Source: Sphingobacterium shayense (GTDB taxonomy: Bacteria > Bacteroidota > Bacteroidia > Sphingobacteriales > Sphingobacteriaceae). From it: a stretch of DNA of 33,905 bases. Where the stretch lies: NCBI RefSeq assembly GCF_013179575.1, contig NZ_JABMCQ010000023.1, positions 1 through 33,905 of the forward strand, read 5' to 3'. This document shows, one piece after another, positions 25,395 through 33,905 of this stretch (its first letter is position 1; each line of letters starts with the position of its first letter). The notes below the pieces were generated by a model. That model was not told the DNA's origin and did not search any database. It saw nothing but the letters and a program-made list of their open reading frames with translations. The translations under genes were made by a program, and so were the position numbers.

Positions 25395-26903
25395 TCAATA
25401 ACCAGGATTTTGCTCATATAAACCTGGGCTAGTGTTTAGCTCTGATTGAGGGATGGGATACAATACATAGTTCACATTAAAGCTCTGCATTTGGCGCCCA
25501 CCATCTTCCGCTTGTATCCAGCTACTCATTGTTTGCTCAACTTTGCCTGTCCGAATTAGATCAAACCAACGCAACCCTTCTCCAACAAACTCATGACGAC
25601 GCTCTGCAAGCAATTCGTCTTTGGTAACGTCCGTCAAAGTAGCACTGATTCCTGCGCGCTGACGAACCTTATTGACAATCGCATCTACATCTTGCGCTAC
25701 GGAACCTGCCGCTCCATTTAATACACACTCTGCTTTTAAAAGCAGAAGATCGGTATAACGAAATACGATATAATTTATCGGCCAATCCATACGACTCGTA
25801 GTGGGAACGTTATCCAAATCCACGAATTTTTTGATAAATGGGCGGTTTTCTGCCACCGAAGCGTGTACATACCCTTGTTGGATACTAAAATCTTTTCGTA
25901 TATCGTTTTCCTGAAAGGTATTCATAAGATCTGCTGATACAGGACGGATCGTTAGCCCTCCCTGTGTTGCAAAACCTTTCGATTGAAACCATGTGTCAGG
26001 CACGAGTACCCACGGAAAAGTGGCCCCCACAACGGGAGTAGCACCTGTCGTATATTCAATATTAAAAATGACTTCGTCATTATTTTCTTTTGTATAATCA
26101 AATATTCCCGCATAAGAATCAAGTAGACTGTACTCATTACTAGCAATTACCTCATTGAATAGCACTACTGCTTCATTCCATTCACCGGTATTCATTCCTG
26201 CACCTTTGATTCCAAGATCCGGACCAGAACGAGTCATATAGACGAGTCCCAATAACGCCTTTGCAGCATGTTTATTCGCGCGTCCTTTATCGCCATTCTC
26301 GTATTCGCTTTTTGCTGGTAAATAATCCGCTGCAGCGATAAGATCTTCAATAATAAAATTGTAGACGTCACTTACAGAACTGCGAGGGATCTCCTTCGCC
26401 TCAGCCGCTTCGACCACCCGATCAATCAGTGGAACTTCGCCGAAATAACGGATAAGATCGAAGTAATAGAACGCACGTAAAAAACGAGCTTCTCCTTCCA
26501 TCTGCATGCGCATGTCCGTATCGAGGATAACGGACTCTCCCTTCGCCTGTAACTGCTGTAAAAAATTATTGGCCCGGAATATCCCTGTATAATTACTCTG
26601 CCAAGCCTCCGTGACATAAGGGTTAGCGTCGAGCGTTTTATGGAAACTATTAATTCCTTCCCAATCCCTTACACCACCGTCGGAGATAGCATAGAGATTA
26701 TCCGATCGAGTTTCGGAGAGATTCAATAAGCGATCGGGATAACCCCGAACAGAACTGTACACGGCATTTAATCCTTGTGTGAAATCGTTCACCGTGAGAA
26801 AATACGTATCAGAGGTCGCTTTAGAAATCGGCTGTTGGTTGAGATCTATATCACAGGATGACAATATCCCTAAACTCAACGCTATATATAATATTTTTCT
26901 CAT
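25395..26903 (-). CDS. SusD/RagB-family glycan-binding lipoprotein (pair 3)
   Basis: Surface glycan-binding lipoprotein, 502 residues, close to the classical SusD length. The lipobox ILSSC gives Cys17, followed by DIDLNQQPISKATSDTYF. Family landmarks are very clear: EARFLRAFYYFDLIRYFGEV, LAERRHEFVGEGLRWFDLIR near the end, and the C-terminal LYPIPQSELNTSPGL. It starts 5 bases after the susC-3 stop. Unlike pairs 1 and 2 it has no enzyme gene directly downstream; a terminator follows, so the pair is a stand-alone uptake unit that probably relies on enzymes encoded elsewhere in the locus. Confidence 0.96.
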   Translation of the reverse strand: MRKILYIALSLGILSSCDIDLNQQPISKATSDTYFLTVNDFTQGLNAVYSSVRGYPDRLLNLSETRSDNLYAISDGGVRDWEGINSFHKTLDANPYVTEAWQSNYTGIFRANNFLQQLQAKGESVILDTDMRMQMEGEARFLRAFYYFDLIRYFGEVPLIDRVVEAAEAKEIPRSSVSDVYNFIIEDLIAAADYLPAKSEYENGDKGRANKHAAKALLGLVYMTRSGPDLGIKGAGMNTGEWNEAVVLFNEVIASNEYSLLDSYAGIFDYTKENNDEVIFNIEYTTGATPVVGATFPWVLVPDTWFQSKGFATQGGLTIRPVSADLMNTFQENDIRKDFSIQQGYVHASVAENRPFIKKFVDLDNVPTTSRMDWPINYIVFRYTDLLLLKAECVLNGAAGSVAQDVDAIVNKVRQRAGISATLTDVTKDELLAERRHEFVGEGLRWFDLIRTGKVEQTMSSWIQAEDGGRQMQSFNVNYVLYPIPQSELNTSPGLYEQNPGY

Positions 26904-26908
26904 GATAA

Positions 26909-29900
26909 TTAGAATGTCAAATTAATACCAAATGTAAACGTCTTTGGCAGAGCCAACCCGCCATAATCACCTGCTTCGGGAAAGGTCGAGCTTCCGCTGA
27001 GATTCGTATTAGCAGACTCCGGATTCAAACCGCCGTCGTATTTATCTTGTCCCCAAAAATTTTCTAGTGTAACGTACAACCTCGCGGCGTTGAGCTTCGA
27101 GCTCCCGCCAAGTTTAAGATCTTTGACGTTATAACCAAAAGTTACATTTCTTAGACGCCAATAATCGGACGAATACAACCAATCAGTATTTTTAATTCTA
27201 CCGAAAGTTGAATAGGCTGCACCTACTCGTCCGGCTCCAGGATCGTCTTCCGAGCGCCAACGATCGCGATAAAAACCTAGTGCATTATCCGTAGCTCCCT
27301 GCCCCGTCCGGCCGAGTGCTCGCCCGAGCAAGGAATAGATATGTCCACCTTGTTGTCCTTGAAACAAGATGCTCAAGTCGAAATTCTTATACTTGAAATT
27401 ATTTGTGATCCCCCAAACGTAATCCGGATTAGGATGACCCACAATTACGCGATCATCGGCATCAATCACGTTATCACCGTTGGTATCCACGTAGCGTGGA
27501 TCTCCCGCTTTTTGCGTACCATATAAGGCGGCTCCATTATCAATATCCTGTTGACTAAGGATACCGTCTTGTTGAACGACATAAATACTATACATCGGTT
27601 CGCCCACACGTAAAACGGAATGTTCAATATCAAAAGACGAAGGAATAAGGATCTGTTGTTGATCGCCAACGAGTTTTGTGACTTCATTACTATTATGCGA
27701 AATATTCAAGGACGTCGACCATGAGAAATTACTGTGCTGTATATTGCGTGTGGTTAACTCTAAATCCCAACCTCTGCTAGCTACTTCCCCTGCATTATCT
27801 AAAAAGGAAGAGAATCCTGTCGCAAACATCGTAGGTACATTCAATAATAAGTTACTACTATTACGCTTATACCAGTCAAACGAACCTGACAAACGAGAAC
27901 CTAATACGGAAAAATCCAAACCTACATCGAAAGTTCTCGATTTCTCCCATGTTAGATTGGGATTGATAATATTACTCGGTGCTTGACCGGATGCTAGAGA
28001 TTCTCCCCAAGCATAACTATAGAAATCAAGTAATGCGATAGAGCTATAATCGCCTATATTATTATTTCCAGACTCGCCATAACTAGCTCTAATCTTCAAG
28101 TCCTGGAAGATATTTTTTCCTTTTAAAAATTCTTCTTCCGACAATCTCCATCCTACGGACAAAGAAGGAAACCAACCCCATTTCGTGTTTAAACCAAAGC
28201 GAGAAGATCCGTCACGGCGGATACTAGCTGACAAAAGATATTTATCGTTATATGCGTATTGTATACGACCGAAATAGGAAAGCATCAAATTTTTAGATGC
28301 TTCGCTAGATGCCACAGTGGATACAGCCGCATTTAAGGTTCTAATAGAACTGTTGGTGTATCCTCCCCGAGAAGAAATCGAAGAGGCATCAAACCTATAA
28401 TAATTGTAGGCATGACCTAATAATGCATTGATACTATGCTGGTTAACATTAAGGTCGTAATTTAATGTATTTTCGTTGACAAATGTCTGTGCTGTATACT
28501 TATTATCCGCTCCATAGGTTCCCTCATTAGGTTTACTTAGCCTGTTTTCAAGGGTACTGCCAACGGTGTATGGCCGAAAAGAAAATGAATTGCGATCGGT
28601 ATGATCGTAGTTGACCGTAGTTTTAAACGTCAGATTATCCAAAATTTTGTATTGTCCGTATACAGTTGCTAGGATCCGTGTCGTTTTATTCTCCCCAATA
28701 TGGTTTGTTAACTTGGCCAGCGGATCATTTGTAGAGGTACTCCATGGATACTTTTCATTTTCGTACACATTCGCCATACCTGCTGGTTGTTCTTGCACCG
28801 GGCTCATAGAATATACTTGGTGCATAACATTATCTTTGCCCTCCGCACCTGGGTCGTTCTGAATCGAGTAGGTTGGAGCCAAATTCATTCCAAGGCTGAT
28901 CTTGTCGCTCGCCTTTACGTCAACATTAGCACGAAGTGCGTAATTCTTATAATCAATACCTTTAACGATTGCTTTCTGATCCATATAGTTCCCCGAAACG
29001 TAATAATTCACGTAATCTGTACCCCCAGATGCTGCGAGTTGATAGTTTTGAACCAATCCTTTTCGGTATACCTCATCCTGCCAGTCTATTAAATAAAGTC
29101 CGGGATAGCCCTGTTCGTCCCAGCGTTCGTCATACATATATGTCGTATTGTATGTGCCTGGAGCAATCCCCAAAATCTCCCGTCTCTCCTCCATAGTCTG
29201 AGATGCATTACGACCAGTCGCCGAGGCTACCCATTGCGCATTTATCATTTCTTTGGAACGATCTATCCACTCTGTTGGACTTAACATATCTAATTTCTTA
29301 TAGGCCTCGGACGCTCCAACATAAGTATTAAAAGAGACTTTAGCTTCACCCGATTTACCCCGCTTCGTTGTGATGAGCACTACTCCGTTCGCAGCACGTG
29401 AACCATAAATTGCTGCTGCCGAAGCATCTTTAAGAACTTCTACAGACTCGATATCGCTAGGATTCATATTATCCAATGGGTTTCCAGAGGCGTAATTACC
29501 GGATCCATTAGGCCTTTCTGTATTAAGTGGAAAACCGTCAATAACATACAAAGGTTCGCTTCCTGCTGTAATCGATCCTGAACCGCGCACCTGAACACTC
29601 ATACCTTTTCCAGGAATACCTGTCGTTTGCTTCACGCGCACGCCTGACATCTGTCCGACTAAAGCCTGATCCACCCGCGTAATAGGACGCTCCTGCAAAC
29701 CTTCCGCATTAAATTTAGACACTGGGGCAACCAAGTTTGAACGGCGTTGTGACCCATATCCGATAACGACAACTTCGTCAAGAAGCTCGTCTCTATCTCG
29801 CAAAGCCACTGTAATCGGTTGCATAGAAACTACTTTGAGTGTCTGATCTTGATACTCAACAGATGTAAATTGCAGGGTTTCTCCGACGTTCACCGCAATG

Positions 29901-30088
29901 CTAAAGGCTCCGTTGTTGTCAGACGACGTCGTCCGATTATTATCCCCCACAACTTTAATTGATGCTCCGGCAATCGGAGTCTGCGAAACATTCTGGACTT
30001 TCCCTTTTAAGAGTTCTTGGCCGTAAGCCACTGACCAACAGCAGAACAAAGGAACCAAAAGGTATTTTAACCATTTTTTTGAAAACAT
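26909..30088 (-). CDS. SusC/RagA-family TonB-dependent transporter (pair 3)
   Basis: Outer-membrane oligosaccharide importer of 1059 residues from the ATG at 30088. That start gives a clean signal peptide (MFSKKWLKYLLVPLF onward, cleavage near AYGQ, about 24); in-frame ATGs also exist at 30112 and 30178, but their extensions precede the signal peptide and look like leader sequence. A regulatory-like domain spans about 26-98, the TonB-box-like DEVVVIGYG lies at 104-112, then the plug with LYVIDGFPLNTERPNGSGN and LKDASAAAIYGSRA. The barrel carries the acidic loop YVDTNGDNVIDADDRVIVG and ends in TFGINLTF. The residues after the TonB motif read SNLVAPVSKF instead of the common DLTGAV, marking it as a different SusC branch from pairs 1 and 2. 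No STN domain. It is followed after 5 bases by susD. Confidence 0.95.
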   Translation of the reverse strand: MFSKKWLKYLLVPLFCCWSVAYGQELLKGKVQNVSQTPIAGASIKVVGDNNRTTSSDNNGAFSIAVNVGETLQFTSVEYQDQTLKVVSMQPITVALRDRDELLDEVVVIGYGSQRRSNLVAPVSKFNAEGLQERPITRVDQALVGQMSGVRVKQTTGIPGKGMSVQVRGSGSITAGSEPLYVIDGFPLNTERPNGSGNYASGNPLDNMNPSDIESVEVLKDASAAAIYGSRAANGVVLITTKRGKSGEAKVSFNTYVGASEAYKKLDMLSPTEWIDRSKEMINAQWVASATGRNASQTMEERREILGIAPGTYNTTYMYDERWDEQGYPGLYLIDWQDEVYRKGLVQNYQLAASGGTDYVNYYVSGNYMDQKAIVKGIDYKNYALRANVDVKASDKISLGMNLAPTYSIQNDPGAEGKDNVMHQVYSMSPVQEQPAGMANVYENEKYPWSTSTNDPLAKLTNHIGENKTTRILATVYGQYKILDNLTFKTTVNYDHTDRNSFSFRPYTVGSTLENRLSKPNEGTYGADNKYTAQTFVNENTLNYDLNVNQHSINALLGHAYNYYRFDASSISSRGGYTNSSIRTLNAAVSTVASSEASKNLMLSYFGRIQYAYNDKYLLSASIRRDGSSRFGLNTKWGWFPSLSVGWRLSEEEFLKGKNIFQDLKIRASYGESGNNNIGDYSSIALLDFYSYAWGESLASGQAPSNIINPNLTWEKSRTFDVGLDFSVLGSRLSGSFDWYKRNSSNLLLNVPTMFATGFSSFLDNAGEVASRGWDLELTTRNIQHSNFSWSTSLNISHNSNEVTKLVGDQQQILIPSSFDIEHSVLRVGEPMYSIYVVQQDGILSQQDIDNGAALYGTQKAGDPRYVDTNGDNVIDADDRVIVGHPNPDYVWGITNNFKYKNFDLSILFQGQQGGHIYSLLGRALGRTGQGATDNALGFYRDRWRSEDDPGAGRVGAAYSTFGRIKNTDWLYSSDYWRLRNVTFGYNVKDLKLGGSSKLNAARLYVTLENFWGQDKYDGGLNPESANTNLSGSSTFPEAGDYGGLALPKTFTFGINLTF

Positions 30089-30463
30089 AGATTTAATTGT
30101 TAGCACTTCCATATATGATAGAAGCAATGATTCCCTAATGTAATAAGTCAAAAAAAAATAACCGTCATGTGGTTTCATGTCCTTCGACTAAATCCTAGCG
30201 CCATTCGCACGAAACATAATATTAGCCTTTAACATACCGATCCGAAACAGAAATATAAGTAACAAAATTTCGTGAAAAATCTACTTAATTTATTTGTTCG
30301 CTAACCGATTTTCCAAACAAAACACTAGTCAACTAGATAAGAACAGTGGACAAAAACGTTTGCTAACAACCTAAAAATTGTATTTTTATCAGAAAGAGCG
30401 ATCAAAATTTGAAGATATCTATTGTGTCGCAGTCAATTTCATTTAGCATAAACGCAAAAAACA
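30089..30463. promoter_or_regulatory. Divergent control region between susC-3 and the plus-strand cassette
   Basis: 375 bases without a supported gene, AT-rich, lying between divergent genes. It contains GTTCGCTAAC (30296-30305) and GTTTGCTAAC (30358-30367), near-identical direct repeats 62 bases apart, flanking the element at 30336-30352. A plus-strand promoter-like pair is TTTG (30359-30362), 18 bp, TATTTTTA (30381-30388), pointing to the gene at 30464. I found no convincing minus-strand promoter for susC-3 by eye, though some sites miss the -7 box by one base. Confidence 0.45.
30336..30352 (+). promoter_or_regulatory. Candidate regulator site, second copy of the shared element
   Basis: GATAAGAACAGTGGACA matches the minus-strand GATAATGAACACTGGACA upstream of susC-2 except for one inserted base and one C/G change. 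It lies between divergent genes, so either susC-3 or the plus-strand cassette could be the target. It carries the same GAACA and GGACA halves two bases apart. Confidence 0.42.
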
Positions 30464-30778
30464 ATGGAAGAAGATCTATTAAATAAGGATGAAAATCAAA
30501 ATAAAGCTGTAGGATTATCTGTTATACTACTTATTGTCAACACGGTTTTAGCAACCATATCCTTCGGTGGCGCATTTAAATATGACCCGGACAACATAGC
30601 AACTCTCTTTGCCTTCTGTATAAGTTTCACCGCTCTTTTAGCAGTATTCGCACTAGGGTATAACCAAAAAAAATACCGTTGGGTAAAATGGGTATTTGCA
30701 ATATGCTTAGTAGGTACTTTAATCTTACTAGGATTGGGCTGGTACGCTGTCCAATTGGGAAAAGGTTTCAAAAATTAG
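30464..30778 (+). CDS. Small membrane protein of unknown function
   Basis: A 104-residue protein that I do not recognise. A charged N-terminus (MEEDLLNKDENQNK) is followed by three hydrophobic segments at about 16-36, 46-64 and 75-96, with KKYRW between the second and third. It is the first of two plus-strand genes; the second starts 11 bases after its stop, so they form a small operon opposite in direction to the surrounding transporter and enzyme genes. A plus-strand promoter-like pair lies near 30359-30388. The frame is open, has normal composition and a clear start, and its minus-strand counterpart looks like a shadow, so I consider it real. No link to glycan use can be seen. Confidence 0.72.
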   Translation: MEEDLLNKDENQNKAVGLSVILLIVNTVLATISFGGAFKYDPDNIATLFAFCISFTALLAVFALGYNQKKYRWVKWVFAICLVGTLILLGLGWYAVQLGKGFKN

Positions 30779-30789
30779 TAAGCTAAATC

Positions 30790-31509
30790 ATGAATTTCAA
30801 CAATGTCAACAAAATATATTTGGTTATATTAATCGTGCTGGTCGTACTCGTTACGCTAAAGACGGTGCGGTACAAACCTTGGTACCGGTACTTTTATTCA
30901 GCGAGTTGCACTGCACCCCAGGCTTTCCCAGTGCACATTCGCGAGTCCTATTTCATCACCGAGAACCCTGCTGAGAAGATTTATATAGATTATGAAGGCG
31001 TGAATTCTGGTAACTCTGTTTGGGGAGAAGACCCCTATTTCCACAAGAGTAACAAAAAACTCCTCGTTCCAAAACACCTAGTCGTCAAATACATAGATTA
31101 TCACAGCAAACAATTCTTTCGTGATACAATCCTCTTACCTGTGGAGCAAATAAAAACGAACTTTAAAAAAGCCATACAAAAAAATGAAGGTATCGATATC
31201 TATCATTTCGGCGAAAATAAAAAGGGGATGACCTTTCTAGTCGGATTTGCAAATGACGGCTATATTATTGTATGGCAACGATCTAAAACAGAAGACAATG
31301 TCATTCTAAAAACAAGACTTCACCCTAAGCAACCCGAACGGGACGATTTAACTTATAGCGGAGAAACATTTACATTTCAAGAATACTATGACTATGCTTT
31401 TAACGGTATTGCAGATAGTGTTCCCGAGGAATCAGATAACGAACCACAACCGTATGCCCGATATGCCGATAGCCTCGCTCTACCCAAACATTCATACCTA
31501 AATTATTAA
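30790..31509 (+). CDS. DUF2931-like membrane-anchored protein
   Basis: A 239-residue protein with one N-terminal membrane segment (about 9-23, IYLVILIVLVVLVTL) and a soluble domain. The stretch LLVPKHLVVKYIDYHSKQFF followed by LPVEQIKTNFKKAI, and later VGFANDGYIIVWQRS, resembles DUF2931 proteins, which are frequent in Bacteroidota and have no assigned function. The tail from about 210 is acidic and proline-rich. No lipobox is seen at the membrane segment. It lies 11 bases after the small membrane protein and is probably co-transcribed. It converges with the GH106 gene, with a hairpin between. The DUF assignment is from memory of the family pattern. Confidence 0.7.
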   Translation: MNFNNVNKIYLVILIVLVVLVTLKTVRYKPWYRYFYSASCTAPQAFPVHIRESYFITENPAEKIYIDYEGVNSGNSVWGEDPYFHKSNKKLLVPKHLVVKYIDYHSKQFFRDTILLPVEQIKTNFKKAIQKNEGIDIYHFGENKKGMTFLVGFANDGYIIVWQRSKTEDNVILKTRLHPKQPERDDLTYSGETFTFQEYYDYAFNGIADSVPEESDNEPQPYARYADSLALPKHSYLNY

Positions 31510-31548
31510 ACTAAAAGCAACTCCACCAATGAAGGCAATAAAGATGAA

Positions 31549-31574
31549 GGCGGTTATCTATAAAAATAACCGCC
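31549..31574. terminator. Hairpin terminator between DUF2931-like gene and GH106 gene
   Basis: GGCGGTTAT (31549-31557) and ATAACCGCC (31566-31574) form a perfect 9-bp stem with an eight-base loop. It lies between convergent genes, 40 bases after one stop and 14 bases after the other. The U tract is modest on either strand, so strength is uncertain. Confidence 0.72.
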
Positions 31575-31587
31575 GAAATGCTTTGCG

Positions 31588-33905
31588 CTAATACTCCAAC
31601 AGCTGTACAGGCCCCCGAAGACCACTATCCAAAATTTCCCAACCACTTGCGTCAAAATCTTTGTAATTGATATTCACGAAATTTATTTCATGATAATTCC
31701 GCCAAGAGATCTTGCGTCTATCCATATCTCGCATGCGATTGGCCATTAGTCCAGCAACCTCAACTCGGATCCTGTTACGTCCCGCTTTTAATAAATGAGT
31801 TACATCTAATTCATATGGCTGCGACCATAAGATACCCGCCTGTTCACCATTTATAATCAACTTTGCACTTTCAGCAACCTTCCCTAGATTTAAACGGTAT
31901 GATTTACCTGATTGTTTCTGCAGATTAAACGAAGTTTCATAAGCTGCAGTACCCGCAAAGTTATTGGCTTTCGGATCATCCCAGCTTGTCCAATAATTTA
32001 ACATATTGATCGTCCGACTTTTAGGCAACTCGGGTCCCCCAACTAGAAAAGACACTTTCCACGGTTCATCCGAAATCTCGAAAGTATAAACCTGATCCAT
32101 ATACTGATATTCGGAGAGATCAATACTTTTGGCAGTGGCCTGAACGATCCACGCATAACCCGAGGGGATTTGTAAACGAATTTCTCCTTGCTCATTCACG
32201 GGCAAGGAAAAAGTTCGTCCTGTCTGAGGGTCCAGTAAAACATAGTTTGACTCCTTATTTAAAAGAGCAACATGTGCGTCAACCGTTTTTGAGGTGTGAT
32301 TGACAAGGTAATAGTAATAACCATTTTCATTCACCCGGCGATTAAATTTCAGACCAGTACGCGTAATAGATTCAGCAAAAATGTTTTCTGTTTCCAGCGC
32401 TGAATGTGTATCAGTGGTCAAATAAACTTTACCTTTTCCGTAGCGTGTATATTGATTGGCGTCCTGATCGTTAAATTTCAAGGTTCCCAAGAGCTTTTTG
32501 AGTACCGCACGTCGCTCGGATAAATTAGCGAGACCATGTACATCTTGAGGCAGTGATTCGAATATCACTGTAGCACCATTATGAGCGAGCTTCAAAATGG
32601 CTTCGAGCGTATGCTCGGAAAAATAGCGGCTTGCCGGAATATACAGCGCTCTATATGGACGCGCTGCATCTGCCGTTTGAATTTTATTAGCTGATACTTT
32701 AGAACCTGATAATATCTCATCGCTTACAAAATCGAAACTATATCCTCTGCGCTGAAGATTTAAGCTTTGTTTGTAAAATTCAGTTGGATGGAGCCACTCA
32801 TCAACATGATGAACCGACAATGTTTTAAACGCACTATTTGTATCATGCCATACGTCATAAATCGGCCAATAGACTAACAGTTCGTTATCGGCCTTCGTTG
32901 TTTGTAGTATTGACTGAACGCGTGTGACGTATTCGTTGAGCCCCTTCAGATGTGGCCAGAAAGAATTATTCGTCGTGAAGTTTACCGAAGCATAAAATAA
33001 CCAACCTGGATAGGAAACGTCTGACGGTGAATAGGTGGTGCCATGGTAATAAACATGGTTTACCCCTGCTAAAAACAGTTGCTCTACTTCGGGCTTAGCT
33101 TGTGAAAGTGCAGTCTTAAAATGTTCGGTCAACCAAGTAAACGTTTCTGAACTAGTGTACTTTTTCCCTGATATATGGGTTGCAGAAGAGGCAAACTTAA
33201 ACATCATCGGGTCGGGGTCGACATTTCGCACATCGGCGGAGTCCCGTCGTAGACCAGGAATATCAAAAGCGCTCGAACCAAAGGTTTCGCACTCGGCTAT
33301 ATCGGTACTCGCATATAAATCGATTAAATTTCCTGGGGAACCGTGAGCCTGATTTCGGGACATAGCACCATATTCATGCGCAAACTTGGTAAAGGGGATC
33401 AAAAAATTCTCTCTCAGTATTTCGCTAACCACCTCACGGTAGTCAGCTTTCACTCTTTTCTCTATTTCTGAATCATTCCCCAGTCCCGAAAATGCAAGCA
33501 AATGATCTTCTAACTTATAATTCTTCCGTCGAAAAAATTCAACTAGAAATCCCTCTGTCCAATTTGCACCATATACTTCATAACTGTCGTTAAAAAAACT
33601 CGTAAGCGACAACTTACGACTTTTAAAAGCATCTCTAAATCGATCGAAATATGCCTGTACAGATGTTGACCCTAGATGATCTAGCGTAAAACCTTCCCCT
33701 CCTGGGGCAGCACGTTTCACTTTTTGCCGAGTCCTACCAGAAAACAAAGCGATAAGCTTCATATCTTGAGGGGCCGTCCATGTTCCGGTAGCCTTTTCAA
33801 GAAATTTATCAAGGTTAATCTCCTTTTCTGAATTATCAAAAGCGCGCAGCGCTTTCAGATGTACAAAAGTCTGTTTCGGATCACTCACTTTTATAGGGAA
33901 ATTTA
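31588..33905 (-). CDS. GH106 alpha-L-rhamnosidase, 5' end cut off by the window edge
   Basis: Releases alpha-linked L-rhamnose from rhamnogalacturonan or related oligosaccharides. The frame is open through the right edge, giving 772 codons of the C-terminal part; full GH106 enzymes are roughly 900-1150 residues, so the N-terminus and signal peptide are missing. The in-frame GTG at 33888 is therefore not the true start. GH106 features visible, numbered from that GTG, are EVYGANWTEGFLVEFFRR near 104, HGSPGNLIDLYASTDIAE near 182 with acidic residues typical of the active-site region, YPGWLFYASVNFTTNNSFWP near 292, and a C-terminal jelly-roll (about 640-766; GKVAESAKLIINGEQAGILW). It is convergent with the DUF2931-like gene. 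The rhamnose specificity fits the GH28/GH105 enzymes of the locus. Linkage preference cannot be told. Confidence 0.93.
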   Translation of the reverse strand, partial: NFPIKVSDPKQTFVHLKALRAFDNSEKEINLDKFLEKATGTWTAPQDMKLIALFSGRTRQKVKRAAPGGEGFTLDHLGSTSVQAYFDRFRDAFKSRKLSLTSFFNDSYEVYGANWTEGFLVEFFRRKNYKLEDHLLAFSGLGNDSEIEKRVKADYREVVSEILRENFLIPFTKFAHEYGAMSRNQAHGSPGNLIDLYASTDIAECETFGSSAFDIPGLRRDSADVRNVDPDPMMFKFASSATHISGKKYTSSETFTWLTEHFKTALSQAKPEVEQLFLAGVNHVYYHGTTYSPSDVSYPGWLFYASVNFTTNNSFWPHLKGLNEYVTRVQSILQTTKADNELLVYWPIYDVWHDTNSAFKTLSVHHVDEWLHPTEFYKQSLNLQRRGYSFDFVSDEILSGSKVSANKIQTADAARPYRALYIPASRYFSEHTLEAILKLAHNGATVIFESLPQDVHGLANLSERRAVLKKLLGTLKFNDQDANQYTRYGKGKVYLTTDTHSALETENIFAESITRTGLKFNRRVNENGYYYYLVNHTSKTVDAHVALLNKESNYVLLDPQTGRTFSLPVNEQGEIRLQIPSGYAWIVQATAKSIDLSEYQYMDQVYTFEISDEPWKVSFLVGGPELPKSRTINMLNYWTSWDDPKANNFAGTAAYETSFNLQKQSGKSYRLNLGKVAESAKLIINGEQAGILWSQPYELDVTHLLKAGRNRIRVEVAGLMANRMRDMDRRKISWRNYHEINFVNINYKDFDASGWEILDSGLRGPVQLLEY

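Noticed and set aside
1..33905. CRISPR arrays, tRNA or rRNA genes, insertion sequences, phage or attachment sites
   Set aside because: None was seen on reading: no regularly spaced repeats, no cloverleaf-like sequence, no transposase or integrase, and all gaps are short and accounted for.

Overview
The window comes from a Bacteroidota genome, most likely Sphingobacteriales (Pedobacter, Sphingobacterium or Parapedobacter-like). The signs are three SusC/SusD pairs, SusD and enzyme lipoproteins with Bacteroidota-style lipoboxes, weak ribosome binding sites, promoter-like pairs resembling the TTTG / TAnnTTTG type, and a Nudix-type arabinose regulator. The genus is inferred and was not tested.

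Layout: (1) Positions 1-2230 hold the 3'-truncated ribulokinase gene araB on the minus strand and, divergently, a Nudix-fold AraR-type regulator on the plus strand. (2) Positions 2274-8653 are a minus-strand SusC/SusD pair followed by a GH105 unsaturated uronyl hydrolase, bounded by two good terminators (2238-2266 and 8748-8782). (3) Positions 8850-18310 are a tight five-gene minus-strand enzyme operon, read in the order Tat-exported GH43/GH117-like propeller, GH28 polygalacturonase, a 1193-residue DUF4450 protein, a 719-residue six-hairpin lipoprotein hydrolase, and a second GH105. (4) Positions 18623-23715 are a second SusC/SusD pair just upstream of that operon, separated by a 312-bp gap with a strong hairpin. 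(5) Positions 24046-25074 encode a GntR/LacI-hybrid regulator. (6) Positions 25395-30088 are a third SusC/SusD pair with its own terminator. (7) Positions 30464-31509 are a plus-strand cassette of a small membrane protein and a DUF2931-like protein. (8) Positions 31588-33905 are the 3' part of a GH106 alpha-L-rhamnosidase gene that runs off the right edge.

Together this reads as a pectin utilisation locus, probably for rhamnogalacturonan I or a related branched pectin. SusC/SusD pairs bind and import oligosaccharides; GH28 cuts galacturonic acid linkages; the GH105 enzymes remove unsaturated uronic acids left by pectate or rhamnogalacturonan lyases (no lyase lies in the window); GH106 removes rhamnose; araB/AraR handles released L-arabinose. 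No hybrid two-component sensor or ECF sigma/anti-sigma pair is present. The only regulators seen are AraR and the GntR/LacI hybrid. The least explained parts are the DUF4450 protein and the 719-residue hydrolase, whose activities cannot be assigned from sequence, and a shared 17-18 bp element upstream of two of the transcription units next to the GntR/LacI gene.
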